59,298 bases of DNA from Sphingobacteriales bacterium (GCA_018262795.1 JADFDM010000016.1:1-59298); one strand, 5' to 3'. Shown: positions 9,604 to 19,086, counted from the first letter of the stretch. Notes: generated by a model not told the origin, from the letters alone. Numbers and translations are program-made.

Positions 9604-10077
9604 CTAAAACTGATACAGCACTCCCTCTTTCAGCCCAAACATTTTAATAAGGGTGGAGCCGGAGGCAGTGGAGTCATTCTTCATCTTCACCATTGAAAGG
9701 TTGTAGGTGAGGTGAAAGGGGTGGTTCTCTTTGCAAGTGGGGTCGTTAGTAAGCAACAGTTTTAGGGTGGCTTGTGGTGGTAGTGATTTTGCCATGCTGC
9801 CATTCCATAGCAGGCGCAGATTAGCGGCATTGCAGGCTTGAATTTTTGGTGTAAACAGATGCAGGGTGTCTTTGCTGATATAGACCGAATCTACCGGAAT
9901 TACTTCGTTGGTAGCAGCATATAGTTCTTTATTCTTTATCACCTTTCGAAAGGCATCATCCTGCACTAATTCGGTAGATGGTGGAAGCGCGGCAGTGCTC
10001 TTGCTTGCAGTTTTGCATCCAAATAAGAAAAGCAGGAGACCAGCGATGCCAAGAAGGAGTAGTTTTTGTTTCTGCAT
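9604..10077 (-). CDS. lipoprotein of unknown function
   Basis: 157 aa. The N-terminus MQKQKLLLLGIAGLLLFLFGC is a lipoprotein signal with lipobox LFGC (Cys21). The rest has no domain I can name; it contains two further Cys (QACNAANL, DPTCKENHPF) that may form a disulfide. The start ATG shares its A with the TAA stop of the protease gene upstream (TAATG), so translation is probably coupled and the two products may work together, for example as a protease partner or inhibitor. That functional link is inference only. It is convergent with scpB, 15 bp apart. Confidence 0.75.
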   Translation of the reverse strand: MQKQKLLLLGIAGLLLFLFGCKTASKSTAALPPSTELVQDDAFRKVIKNKELYAATNEVIPVDSVYISKDTLHLFTPKIQACNAANLRLLWNGSMAKSLPPQATLKLLLTNDPTCKENHPFHLTYNLSMVKMKNDSTASGSTLIKMFGLKEGVLYQF

Positions 10078-12401
10078 TATCTGATCACTAATTTTCGGGT
10101 GGCATTTCCTTTGGCAGTTTCTACCTGCACGAAGTAAATTCCTTTTCCTTGTTGTGATAAATCAGCCGGAACGTTGCGACTAAAGGATACTTGCGAAAAT
10201 ACTAAACGACCTAAATCATCATACACCTGAATGGTTTTTTGCTCTTCATTTTCGGTCCGGATATTAAATACTCCTGTGGAGGGATTGGGTTCTACCAAAA
10301 CTTGGAAGTTATTTGGCTCTGTGATTCCGGTGGAGTTGAGTACACAAAAGGGAAAATCTTTCTGCGCTCCAAAATTGGGATCGGTGAGGGTGGCATACAC
10401 AATACTTCCGCTTTGGCCGGTTAAGGTCATGGATCCAGTCACATTTCCCGACATGCCATCTCCGTATGAATCGTAAAGTGAAAGTGTGTAACAACCCGGA
10501 GCCAAGCAAAAAGGGATATTATAAGTCATGCCGTTGAAGCTATCGTCATAAGGGCCTCCGGAAAACAGAACAGTAGAGGTACTATCTGTAATTTGCCAAG
10601 TGGTTTCACTGCCGTAGGTATCGGTCACCAAATGCAGATTCAACTGACCGGAAGGAGGAGAAATAATAAAAGTAGAATTTGCCAGATCGTTGGAATTGTT
10701 GGAGTCATTCACCCCATTGGGATTGGTGGTGGCAGCCTCGAAGGTATGATGGCCTACTGAAAGGGTAGCGGAGGGCAAACTGACAGTAGTAGAAGAAAGC
10801 GCAGAGAGATTTCCGCTCCAAGCAAATTGATAGGCGTTTCCATCTATGTTGTAGAGGATGGTGACGGAGGTGAGATTGTTACCTCCGAAATTTTTGAGTA
10901 CTACTGTAGGAACAAAAGAGAGGTTACAGATATTGCCCGAAGGATTCGTGACGGTTACAATTCCCGCATCGTTTTGTTGCAGTGTTCCGCAGGGGAAATT
11001 GGAGCCACCCAAGGAGGTAAGCCCGGTGTTATCAGGATCTAACCAGGGCTTTAGTTGACGAGTGGCGGTGCTGCCGTTGGAGGTCCAGTCGTAAGCCACT
11101 TTTCCGAACATGTCGGGCGAGGTAGGAGTTTGGCAATACGAATCGCCACCAGTCAGTTTACCGATAATTTGTCCCTGATCGTTGAACAAAGGCGAACCGG
11201 AAGATCCCGGCTCAGTGACCCCATGACCGTTGGCAGTGGCTGCCCAGCGAACCCTCCAGTGCGTGCCTTGAACGCTTGTTCCCCAAGAAGCAGAAGTAGG
11301 GGTGGCGGTGTAGGTGGAAATCTTTTTAATGTCGGCATCGGGATGGTGAATGCAAACCCCCGAAGGAGAAGCAGTGGCCGAAGTATTCCACCCGGAGTAA
11401 AAAACATTGAATGCAGCATCGGGCTGGCTGCTCAATTCGAGCAATAAAAAATCGGAGCCTGAATCTCCACCATTATCATCGCTGTCGGCTTTTTTAGTGC
11501 AGCCGATTACTACATGGCTGCCTAACGAACCTTCGGAAGAAGGATTGCTGCAAGCGGGAGCTTCGTAATTGAAATAAAATACCCACTGGCTATATTGATT
11601 GGCGTTGGTGACTCCTTCGCTGCAATGCTGGGCACTTAAAAGATAAGGGGTGCAATCCTGTCGGGCGTTATTAATGAGTGCTCCGGAACAGAAGCCCTGA
11701 CCTTGTGAACTCTGCACTAATATTCTTGCTACGGAGCGTTTTTGATCTTGCCAGGCAGCTCCTTCGCTACAGTTTACGTTCACCTCACAACTTGTAGAAG
11801 TGCCAAAAGTATTGGTGGATTTATGACGAGGGTTGATCCACCGATAAGCGTATCCCACTTCATTTATACTGATTACTCCCTGGCCGATGGCTTGCTTTGG
11901 CTCGTAGTATTCCATCACACATTCATCCCCATGAATAAGGCCGGTGCAGTAGTAGCCTGTTGCCGAATGATTAGCTGCGGTAAAAGCACCCATTATTTCT
12001 TCCTTATCGGGTGAATATACATGTAGCATCGCTCCTTCAGGGATATAAAATTTGTTGTAGAACGGAATGAGCGCCAGTGCGCCTTGCGCTGCGATATGCA
12101 GCCGCCACACTCTACCACCATCGGGCAGGGCTGACCAAGTTCCTGAATTATCAAGATTGAGGTTGGTGTAAATAGATCGGGAAAACTTTGGGAGATCACC
12201 GGTTTTAGAATCAATTTTATCGAGCTTTTCGGCCTCGGTGATGTTTAAAGGCGGCAAAACAGTTTTTTTTATTGCCGGAAAAAATTTGTTGGAAACAGTA
12301 GAACTCTTTGGCAAGAGTGCTTCCTTGACTTGCGCATGGCTCAAGATAAAAGTTAGCAGAAAAGTGAACAGGAGTAAACGATTCTTTATTGTTGTTGACA
12401 T
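10077..12401 (-). CDS. secreted trypsin-like serine protease with T9SS sorting domain (lysyl-endopeptidase-like)
   Basis: 774 aa. The signal peptide ends near SHAQ. A propeptide-like region runs to about residue 200, then the S1 protease domain: His259 in LLSAQHCSEG, Asp317 in SGSDFLLLEL, and Ser401 in TEPGSSGSPLFN. That last motif and the disulfide pattern recall bacterial lysyl endopeptidases. About residues 470-700 hold Ig-like and CUB-like beta modules. The C-terminal ~75 residues are a type A T9SS sorting domain, with VEPNPSTGVFNI, VYDDLGRLV and a final KGIYFVQVE...TRKLVIR. The protein is predicted to be exported through the outer membrane and anchored or released. Confidence 0.92.
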   Translation of the reverse strand: MSTTIKNRLLLFTFLLTFILSHAQVKEALLPKSSTVSNKFFPAIKKTVLPPLNITEAEKLDKIDSKTGDLPKFSRSIYTNLNLDNSGTWSALPDGGRVWRLHIAAQGALALIPFYNKFYIPEGAMLHVYSPDKEEIMGAFTAANHSATGYYCTGLIHGDECVMEYYEPKQAIGQGVISINEVGYAYRWINPRHKSTNTFGTSTSCEVNVNCSEGAAWQDQKRSVARILVQSSQGQGFCSGALINNARQDCTPYLLSAQHCSEGVTNANQYSQWVFYFNYEAPACSNPSSEGSLGSHVVIGCTKKADSDDNGGDSGSDFLLLELSSQPDAAFNVFYSGWNTSATASPSGVCIHHPDADIKKISTYTATPTSASWGTSVQGTHWRVRWAATANGHGVTEPGSSGSPLFNDQGQIIGKLTGGDSYCQTPTSPDMFGKVAYDWTSNGSTATRQLKPWLDPDNTGLTSLGGSNFPCGTLQQNDAGIVTVTNPSGNICNLSFVPTVVLKNFGGNNLTSVTILYNIDGNAYQFAWSGNLSALSSTTVSLPSATLSVGHHTFEAATTNPNGVNDSNNSNDLANSTFIISPPSGQLNLHLVTDTYGSETTWQITDSTSTVLFSGGPYDDSFNGMTYNIPFCLAPGCYTLSLYDSYGDGMSGNVTGSMTLTGQSGSIVYATLTDPNFGAQKDFPFCVLNSTGITEPNNFQVLVEPNPSTGVFNIRTENEEQKTIQVYDDLGRLVFSQVSFSRNVPADLSQQGKGIYFVQVETAKGNATRKLVIR

Positions 12402-12513
12402 ATAGTGTGAAAGTAATTTTTTGATACAGACCTACCATTACTTTTAACAATGAATAGGTAGCTTGATATGAAGAACTCAATTTTCAATATAAAGTTGCGT
12501 TGAAGCAAATACA

Positions 12514-15108
12514 ATGGAATACAGCAGCACTCCAAATGACAGTGAAAAAGTAAAAAAGAGCCTCCGCTTTTTTAAGGGACTCTTGTGGTTACTGGGCAGC
12601 GTGCTGGTGTTGTTTGGAATTGCTTTTGTAGCTGCACTGGCATTGGAAAGCACGATCAAATCAAAAATCATCCGTGAGATTAATGCCGAGATCACGGTGC
12701 CGGTGAAAGTGAATGGGGCGATTGACCTTTCACTGATACGTCACTTTCCGTATGCTTCGCTCACTTTCCGGCAAGTGAGTATTGACGATAAATTGCGCGA
12801 GAGAAAGAAACTGCTCAATGTGCAGGAATTCTCTTTTCTCTGTAACATCTTCAGCTTGTTTGGGAAGGAAGTAGAGTTTAGTCGAGTGTTGCTGAAGAAT
12901 GGGGAATTGAACCTGTACCGAGACGAACAGCGAAGAAGCAACTTCGATATTTTCAAGCCATCAAAAGATAAAACTGAAAATCAATTAGCGTTTCAGTTGC
13001 GCAAGGCATTGATTAAAAATGTGCGTTTCAGTTTTACTGATTTATCACAGGCCACCGATATGCGTTTGCGGCTGAAAGATGCGACCCTGGATGGTAATTT
13101 TAATCAGGCGCAATATGATCTGGATGCTTCGGGGAAAATATTTGCGGAGTTGATTACTGCTAATGGACAGGAATATGTGCGCAGTAAAAACATTTCAGTA
13201 GATGTAACGCTACAGGTGGATAAAGCCAAAAAACGTTACTCCTTTACGAAAGGGAAAATTGAGGTGGAGAAAAGTGCGTTCTCTATTACCGGTTTTTTTG
13301 CGCTGCTCAAAAATTCAACGCAAGTAGATTTCAGCTTGAAAAATTCGGGGAAGGATATGCAGGAGCTCTTCGTGCTGTTTCCCGAAAACATTCGGCAATC
13401 TTTTGCCGAAGCAGATGGTAGCGGAGAGTATTCCGTATCGGCCTACATGAAAGGATTTTTTAGCAAAGAGAGCAACCCCAGTATTAAAGTGGTAGCCGAT
13501 TTGAAGAATAGTGAACTCCGCCTGAGTCGTTATAATAAGTTTCTGAAAAAGGTAAATGCCTCGGCTCGTTATGAAATGGATGAGAAGGGCAACGATAAAC
13601 TGGTGATCAGCAATTTCAATTGCATGCTCAATGATCTACCTTTTAATTTTAGCTTAACGCTATCTCATTTGGCCAACCCTTCCTTTGATTTTTATGCCAA
13701 CGGGGTGCTTCAACTTTCTGAGATTAGTTCATTTGTTCCCGACTCGGTGATACAGGATATTGACGGTAAAATTAAGTTTCGAGATTTTCATTTAACGGGG
13801 CAAAAGAGTGATTTTACCGGCACGGGAAACTCTACCCTTTCGGGCAGCGGTGAGTTTGAAATGGAGCAAGCAGAGTTTCGGCAAAACGGTATTACCTACG
13901 GCAACATCAACGGCTTGCTGCGGTATGACAATCAAACCATCAACGCCAAAAACTTCACACTTAATTTCTTGAGCACCGATTTGCACTTTGACGGGCGCAT
14001 TGAAAACATGTTTGCCTTTGTGTACAATCTGAGTAAAAAGCGCACAGCCGGTGATGCGGTGCTGAACGTAAACGGCAAACTGAGTACCAACACCTTTAAT
14101 CTCAACGGCATTTTAGAAGCCTACGACAAAAAGAACCGACCCGAAGCGCAACAAAGACAGAAAATAAATATCCGCGACATTTTTCACATGCAGGGCAATG
14201 TGGATGTGGAGATTAATAAATTCTTAGTGCAAGAGATGGAGTTTACTCAGTTGCGCACCAACTTGCAGTTATCACCGGGCAATATTCGCATTAATCATTT
14301 AGAAGCGAGTGCTATGTCGGGCGAGGTGAAAGCCGGTGGGTTAGTTTCGTTTACTACTGATAATGACCTGAACATTAGCTGCGAGATCACTGCGGTGAAT
14401 ATGGATATTCCGCAAATTTTCAGGGAGTGTTCCAACTTTGGACAAAGCACCATTACCGATAAAAACTTAAAGGGAACGGTGAGCACCGCCATCAGTCTAA
14501 ATGCTTCCTGGAAAAATTATAAGGAACTGGATCAGGATAAACTGAATGCGATTGTTGATTTCAATATTAAGAATGGAGAGTTGATGAAGTTTGAGCCGCT
14601 ACGAGCTGCTTCAAAATTTATTAGGGTAGAAGAGTTAGACGATATTCGCTTTGCCGACCTTTCCAATACGATTCGCATTGCCAACCGCAGTATTGACCTG
14701 CCGGAGTTTGAAATCAAATCTTCTGCGCTCAATCTTATTCTTTCGGGTCATCATTCTTTTAATAATGTGGTGGACTATCATTTTAAAATTAACCTGCACA
14801 AAGTGTTGGCGCAAAAATTTAACCGCAACCCCAGCGAAGTGCAGTATATAGAGAATGACCCTTACGAGGGTTTGAATTTGTACTTGACCATGACCGGTCC
14901 GCTGAGCAATCCGAAAATAAGTTTCGACAAGCCCGCTGCCCGCAACAAGATGAAGGAGGACTTTAAAAAGCAGAAAGAAGAGTTGCGCAATTTGATAAAG
15001 GGCAAACCTGCCAACCCGATGGATCCCGAAGAAAAAAAGCGAGAAGAGAAATACTTTGATGTGAAGGAACAACCCAAGTTTATGGACTTTGACGAGGAGC
15101 CTAAGTAG
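12514..15108 (+). CDS. AsmA-like family protein
   Basis: 864 aa. One N-terminal membrane helix (about residues 26-48, LLWLLGSVLVLFGIAFVAAL) is followed by a long beta-rich periplasmic part with the AsmA pattern: PVKVNGAIDLSLIRHFPYAS near the start and repeated beta strands, then an AsmA C-terminal region (NISCEITAVNMDIPQIF; LKGTVSTAISL). AsmA/YhdP-type proteins form bridge-like channels that carry phospholipids between the two membranes. The Lys/Glu-rich end (about 825-864) is probably disordered. The gene is divergent from the protease, with a 112-bp shared upstream region. Confidence 0.85.
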   Translation: MEYSSTPNDSEKVKKSLRFFKGLLWLLGSVLVLFGIAFVAALALESTIKSKIIREINAEITVPVKVNGAIDLSLIRHFPYASLTFRQVSIDDKLRERKKLLNVQEFSFLCNIFSLFGKEVEFSRVLLKNGELNLYRDEQRRSNFDIFKPSKDKTENQLAFQLRKALIKNVRFSFTDLSQATDMRLRLKDATLDGNFNQAQYDLDASGKIFAELITANGQEYVRSKNISVDVTLQVDKAKKRYSFTKGKIEVEKSAFSITGFFALLKNSTQVDFSLKNSGKDMQELFVLFPENIRQSFAEADGSGEYSVSAYMKGFFSKESNPSIKVVADLKNSELRLSRYNKFLKKVNASARYEMDEKGNDKLVISNFNCMLNDLPFNFSLTLSHLANPSFDFYANGVLQLSEISSFVPDSVIQDIDGKIKFRDFHLTGQKSDFTGTGNSTLSGSGEFEMEQAEFRQNGITYGNINGLLRYDNQTINAKNFTLNFLSTDLHFDGRIENMFAFVYNLSKKRTAGDAVLNVNGKLSTNTFNLNGILEAYDKKNRPEAQQRQKINIRDIFHMQGNVDVEINKFLVQEMEFTQLRTNLQLSPGNIRINHLEASAMSGEVKAGGLVSFTTDNDLNISCEITAVNMDIPQIFRECSNFGQSTITDKNLKGTVSTAISLNASWKNYKELDQDKLNAIVDFNIKNGELMKFEPLRAASKFIRVEELDDIRFADLSNTIRIANRSIDLPEFEIKSSALNLILSGHHSFNNVVDYHFKINLHKVLAQKFNRNPSEVQYIENDPYEGLNLYLTMTGPLSNPKISFDKPAARNKMKEDFKKQKEELRNLIKGKPANPMDPEEKKREEKYFDVKEQPKFMDFDEEPK

Positions 15109-15193
15109 GAGAGGGGAGGAGTGTTGAGTGCAGATGGAAAAATGATGCTGCTCCTTTTTTGCTACCAATAAAACGGCTCCCGCTATTTTTCTG

Positions 15194-15201
15194 CACTTTT
15201 G
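15194..15201 (+). promoter_or_regulatory. -7 type promoter box
   Basis: CACTTTTG, one mismatch from TAnnTTTG, lies 5 bp before the ATG at 15207, so a start here would give a very short leader. The box supports the start chosen for the next gene only weakly. Confidence 0.3.
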
Positions 15202-15206
15202 TTTAC

Positions 15207-16754
15207 ATGCCAGTTCAAAAGAGAGTCTCTTTACTTTTTGCGCTTTTTGTATGGGGGCTGTTGCTGTTGCGGTTTGGCTACCGATACGGCACGGGCGATC
15301 AGGTAGAACTACTCCCTTACACCTTGTATCTGCATCAGCCCCAGCTTTACCCGCACGATTTCTTTATTCAGGGCTTAAATGCCTCTATCCCCAATGAACG
15401 TACAGTGATGGCTACGCTACTGCTGCCTTTTGTAAACCATCTCGAATTTTTCTGTTTCCTCTTTCAAATGTTCACCACCGTTTTTCTCGTTTTGGGACTG
15501 GAACGAATAGCGCTGCGCTTCGTCCGGCATAAATACTTAGCGTGGTTAGCAATCATTACCGCGCTGATCCCATTAAACGATTTCGGACTGGGAAATGTAG
15601 AAGTGTATTCTGAATGTTTACAAGCCAGCGGAGTTACTTGTGCATTGGTCATTTGGGCATTGAATCTGTTCTTAGATAGAAAATATTTATGGGTAGCCGT
15701 GCTTCTGTCCATTGGCACCTTTATCCAAGTGTTAGATGGCTTAGATATAATGATGGTGCTGAGTGCAATGCTGCTTTGGAATTATTTACAAAATCAGGTG
15801 AGTTGCAAAACCGTGCTAAGTTGGTTTGTCCTCTTCGGCCTTACGGCAGGTATCTTTCTCGTTCTAATTTTATATCAGAAATCAATCGGAACCTTCAGCA
15901 CTTCTCATCTATTAAGCCCTTCTGAAACTTTTAAAGTAATGATTGAGTTCCGGCATCCGCATCACTTCATTTTTGCTACTTTCTCAAAAGGTAAAATTGC
16001 TGTGTATGCCTTCCTAACAGTTGTTGCATTGATTTATTTTTTTCGGCAGTCGAAACAACTTTTCCGTTTCGTTCTGCTTTCTACTATTGGCCTCCTTATT
16101 TATATCATCGCTACCGATATTTTTCATCTCCTGTTTATTGCCGATTTTCAGTTTTACAAAGTCACCCAATGGGTCAAGTTTTTAGGAGTGGTGGCTGCTT
16201 TGGGTTTTGTATCTGACTATTTATGGAAGAAGGAAGACTATCAATTCCCAAAAGTAATGGAGCAAACTCTGTTGGCTTTTGGGGGGGCGGCTTCCTTCGT
16301 CATTATCATCTTCTTTCACTCCCATCTCCCTTACACAGTGCCTTATCAGTTGTTTGGAATGAAGCAGCAAGAAGACATCCTTCGCATTTGTGAAAGCATC
16401 CAAACAGCCACTCCGCCCGATGCGGTGTTTATCCAACCTTTTGAAAATACCGAATTGAAGTTTTACGCGCAGCGAAGCAGTTATGTTGAGTTTAAAGCAA
16501 ACGTGCGTCATAAGGCCTATGTGGCGCAGTGGTATGATAGAATACAAGAAGTGTTTGGTGTGAATGATGAAATGAAACTGCAAGGTTTTAAATTGCAGCA
16601 ACGAGCCGATGAACATTTTTATCACTTAAGCTCTGAAGAATTACAGAAATTGAAGCAGCAAGGGGTCGGTTATATACTTACCCAAAAAGAGTATCCGCCC
16701 GCATTGGGGAAATTGATTTTAGAGAATAATAGCTATGCAGTATATCAACTATAA
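15207..16754 (+). CDS. multipass membrane protein, GT-C-like
   Basis: 515 aa from ATG 15207; an upstream start at 15159 is open but gives an odd N-terminus. About ten membrane helices are visible between residues 5 and 400. The first loop contains GTGDQVELLPYTLYL, with acidic residues where GT-C-fold glycosyltransferases keep their catalytic Asp. The C-terminal ~120 residues form a soluble domain (QTATPPDAVFIQPFENTELK). The layout is that of dolichyl-phosphate-mannose-type or DUF6798-like proteins, but I cannot name the substrate. Its end overlaps the next gene by 20 bp. Confidence 0.7.
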   Translation: MPVQKRVSLLFALFVWGLLLLRFGYRYGTGDQVELLPYTLYLHQPQLYPHDFFIQGLNASIPNERTVMATLLLPFVNHLEFFCFLFQMFTTVFLVLGLERIALRFVRHKYLAWLAIITALIPLNDFGLGNVEVYSECLQASGVTCALVIWALNLFLDRKYLWVAVLLSIGTFIQVLDGLDIMMVLSAMLLWNYLQNQVSCKTVLSWFVLFGLTAGIFLVLILYQKSIGTFSTSHLLSPSETFKVMIEFRHPHHFIFATFSKGKIAVYAFLTVVALIYFFRQSKQLFRFVLLSTIGLLIYIIATDIFHLLFIADFQFYKVTQWVKFLGVVAALGFVSDYLWKKEDYQFPKVMEQTLLAFGGAASFVIIIFFHSHLPYTVPYQLFGMKQQEDILRICESIQTATPPDAVFIQPFENTELKFYAQRSSYVEFKANVRHKAYVAQWYDRIQEVFGVNDEMKLQGFKLQQRADEHFYHLSSEELQKLKQQGVGYILTQKEYPPALGKLILENNSYAVYQL

Positions 16755-17571
16755 CGGCAACATTTTTAGCGAGCATGAAACCCTGCTCCCGGTTACTAAC
16801 CGTGCCTTTCGCTACGGAGATGGCTTTTTTGAGAGCATGGCTATGTTTGATAGAAAGATTCCCCTCTTAGATTTTCATTGGAGCCGTGCAGGCTTCACAG
16901 CCGAAGTGATTTCTGCAGTGATGCCAAAGCGCCTCACCTTTGAGAGTCTTGAAAGCATGATTTTAGATCTCGCTTCGGTCAATGAAGCGGTGACTAATGC
17001 AAAGGTTCGCCTTCAATTTTTTCGGAAAGGGGAGGGTTTGTATTTGCCGGAGAATGAAGAATTAGGCTTCGTGATCACTATGGATAAATTGGCGAACACA
17101 CAGTTTGAATGTGGCAATGGCTTGCGGGCGGGTGTTCGAGATGATTGCTATAAGCCTGTTTCCATGACCAGCGATTTGAAAACTTCCAATGCGCTGAACT
17201 ATGTGCTGGCTGCGCAATTTGCCAAGGCGGAAGGGTGGGACGAAATTATTATGCTCAATCACTTCTCGCAGGTATGTGAAGCCATACATTCCAACATTTT
17301 TATTTGCAAGAATGATAAACTCATTACCCCCGATTTAGATAGTGGCTGTGTGAACGGAGTGATGCGCACTTACCTAATAGCTGCCCTCGAAGAAGATATT
17401 GAGGAGCGCCCCATCCCAATGGAGGAGTTGATGGCGGCCGATGAAATACTGTTGACGAATGCGGTGAGGGGCATTCAATGGATAAAAATGCTGGGGTCTA
17501 ATACCTATAAAAACAAAAGAGCGATGGAAATCACCGCTCTTTTGAATATAAATTTGTTGGGGAAGCATTAA
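16735..17571 (+). CDS. class IV aminotransferase (aminodeoxychorismate lyase / branched-chain aminotransferase type)
   Basis: 278 aa. This is a fold-type IV PLP enzyme. The start has NGNIFSEHETLLPVTNRAFRYGDGFFES, typical of the family (the span is longer than quoted here). The PLP lysine is in SMTSDLKTSNALNY (about residue 149), followed by EIIMLNHFSQVCEAIHSNIF. SGCVNGVMRTYLI is the conserved region that precedes the C-terminal part. The length fits 4-amino-4-deoxychorismate lyase (PabC) as well as small branched-chain aminotransferases, and the sequence alone does not decide. It overlaps the upstream gene by 20 bp, which suggests translational coupling. Confidence 0.85.
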   Translation: MQYINYNGNIFSEHETLLPVTNRAFRYGDGFFESMAMFDRKIPLLDFHWSRAGFTAEVISAVMPKRLTFESLESMILDLASVNEAVTNAKVRLQFFRKGEGLYLPENEELGFVITMDKLANTQFECGNGLRAGVRDDCYKPVSMTSDLKTSNALNYVLAAQFAKAEGWDEIIMLNHFSQVCEAIHSNIFICKNDKLITPDLDSGCVNGVMRTYLIAALEEDIEERPIPMEELMAADEILLTNAVRGIQWIKMLGSNTYKNKRAMEITALLNINLLGKH

Positions 17572-17577
17572 TGCTTC
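17562..17577. terminator. 16-bp perfect palindrome spanning two convergent stop codons
   Basis: GAAGCATTAATGCTTC is a perfect palindrome. It holds the TAA of the aminotransferase gene (17569-17571) and, on the other strand, the TAA of the small secreted protein (17570-17568). Both proteins therefore end in Lys-His. It may act as a short bidirectional 3' hairpin, although no T-run follows. Confidence 0.4.
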
Positions 17578-17945
17578 AACTTATTTACATCGGCAACTAT
17601 CTTCTCTTTCAATTGTTCGTATAGCTTGTATTTTTCCTCCCCAATAAGGTTTTTCATGTTGGTTTCAATATGAGCCGTTTGACGGGCAATGATTGCACTT
17701 TCCATGTTCGCATCTTTCGTTTGCATACGTGCCATTTGATCTTGTTGGCTTTTCGCACTTTTTTGCAGTATATCTCTTAAGGTGCCATGAACATCTGCGG
17801 GCAGGCTCAAGTCATTGGTCAATACTTTTAATACAAGATCCGCATCTTCTGCATTTCTCATTTTAAAAAGATCATTGCTAGTTTGTGCAAAGGCACCGGT
17901 GGTTATTACCATGAATAAAATAACGGTGGCAAAAATTCCTTTCAT
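17568..17945 (-). CDS. small secreted helical protein of unknown function
   Basis: 125 aa from the ATG at 17945; the frame is open further upstream, but this Met begins a good signal peptide (MKGIFATVILFMVITTGAFA, cleavage after AFA). The mature part is about 105 residues, charged and mostly helical, with no Cys and no named domain. It is rich in Gln, Met and Lys (QDQMARMQTKDANMES). The gene converges on the aminotransferase, and the two stop codons overlap within a palindrome. It may be a periplasmic chaperone-like protein (Spy/CpxP-like in size and composition), but that is a guess. Confidence 0.7.
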   Translation of the reverse strand: MKGIFATVILFMVITTGAFAQTSNDLFKMRNAEDADLVLKVLTNDLSLPADVHGTLRDILQKSAKSQQDQMARMQTKDANMESAIIARQTAHIETNMKNLIGEEKYKLYEQLKEKIVADVNKLKH

Positions 17946-18222
17946 TTTTTTAGATTTAGGATTCGAAGATAGAAATATTATTGATTTTAAAGCCTGCGAA
18001 CTTATCAGGACTGGAGGTGTTTTAGTGCATACCGGATAATACGCTAATTGGTAATTGGGGTTACGTATAGATTGCGGAAAGAGTAGAAGAAAGATGATGG
18101 GTAGGCTAAACAATCAAGTATTTACCCCCTAAAATTCTACCATTTCGCAATTTCTCCAAATGTTAAACGTGCGAAATCTCGGTTTAAACTTTGATTTTTT
18201 TTCACGTTGTTTAGATAAAGTC

Positions 18223-18230
18223 TAAATTTG
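18223..18230 (+). promoter_or_regulatory. -7 type promoter box before the SufT-like gene
   Basis: TAAATTTG matches TAnnTTTG. The expected transcript start would fall about 18236, almost on the GTG start codon at 18237, so the mRNA may be nearly leaderless. Confidence 0.45.
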
Positions 18231-18236
18231 CACCCT

Positions 18237-18560
18237 GTGGCAGATGTCATTAACGAACAAGAGATAAAGGAGAGTATTATAGAAGTACTCAAAACCGTAT
18301 TCGACCCGGAGATTCCTGTAAACATCTACGACTTGGGATTGATTTACGAGGTGAACGTATTTGCGGATGGAAATGTAGAAGTGGTGATGACACTCACTTC
18401 TCCCAACTGCCCTGCTGCGGTTTCGATGCCGAGCGAGGTGGAAGAAAAAACCAAAATGGTAGATGGGGTGAAAGATGTGATCTTGGAATTAGTGTTTGAA
18501 CCGCCCTGGGGGCAGGAGATGATGAGTGAGGAAGCAAAACTTGAACTAGGCTTTTTATAA
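18237..18560 (+). CDS. MIP18/SufT-family iron-sulfur assembly protein
   Basis: 107 aa from GTG 18237; a TTG at 18228 is the only earlier start in frame. The family (DUF59/MIP18) is clear from VFDPEIPVNIYDLGLIYEV and from MTLTSPNCPAAVSMPSEV, which carries the conserved Cys. The ending ELVFEPPWGQEMMSEEAK is also typical. These proteins help build or deliver Fe-S clusters next to the SUF system. The bacilliredoxin gene follows 37 bp later on the same strand, which fits a thiol and Fe-S maintenance unit. Confidence 0.9.
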   Translation: MADVINEQEIKESIIEVLKTVFDPEIPVNIYDLGLIYEVNVFADGNVEVVMTLTSPNCPAAVSMPSEVEEKTKMVDGVKDVILELVFEPPWGQEMMSEEAKLELGFL

Positions 18561-18597
18561 AAACAATAAATTCATAAAACAGAAAAATCAAACCAAT

Positions 18598-19014
18598 ATG
18601 TATCCTGCAGAAATGATAACCCCAATGAAAGCCGACCTTACCGGTCTTGGCTTTGAAGAATTATTAACCCCTTCAGACGTGGATATTGCCCTCACAAAAA
18701 CTTCGGGCACTGTATTTCTCGTTTTCAATTCCGTTTGCGGTTGTGCAGCCGGTTCTGCACGGCCGGCTATCAGAATGGCTGTGAAGGGTTCATCCAAACT
18801 ACCGGACAAAATGGTGACCGCATTTGCCGGGGTAGATAGAGAAGCCGTGAGCAAGGCGCGAGAGTACACGCTGCCTTACCCTCCATCTTCGCCTTCGATG
18901 GCTTTCTTTAAAGATGGCAAGTTGATTCATTTTATTGAGCGCCACCAGATAGAAAGTAATAGTGCTGAAATCGTTGCCGGGCATCTTCAAAAGTTGTTTG
19001 AACAATATTGCTAA
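18598..19014 (+). CDS. BrxA/BrxB-family bacilliredoxin
   Basis: 138 aa. A thioredoxin-like fold of the YphP/YqiW family: the start YPAEMITPMKADLTGLGFEE and the active site SVCGCAAGSARP with the Cys-Gly-Cys pair near residue 47. In Bacillus such proteins remove bacillithiol from mixed disulfides. Many Bacteroidota also make bacillithiol, so the same role is likely but not shown here. The gene follows the SufT-like gene in a probable two-gene operon that ends in the terminator at 19040. Confidence 0.93.
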   Translation: MYPAEMITPMKADLTGLGFEELLTPSDVDIALTKTSGTVFLVFNSVCGCAAGSARPAIRMAVKGSSKLPDKMVTAFAGVDREAVSKAREYTLPYPPSSPSMAFFKDGKLIHFIERHQIESNSAEIVAGHLQKLFEQYC

Positions 19015-19039
19015 CCCTCTCTCTTTAGGAATTTCAATG

Positions 19040-19086
19040 ATATCCATTGCTTTACAGACCAACGGGAAGGCAATGGATATTTTTTG
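19040..19086 (+). terminator. intrinsic terminator after the bacilliredoxin gene
   Basis: ATATCCATTGC (19040-19050) pairs perfectly with GCAATGGATAT (19070-19080), followed by six T. The 11-bp stem lies 26 bp after the stop codon. Confidence 0.85.

Noticed and set aside
18142-18177. 8-bp inverted repeat ATTTCGCA/TGCGAAAT before the SufT-like gene
   Set aside because: With a 20-bp spacer a pair of this length is expected many times by chance in a window of this size.
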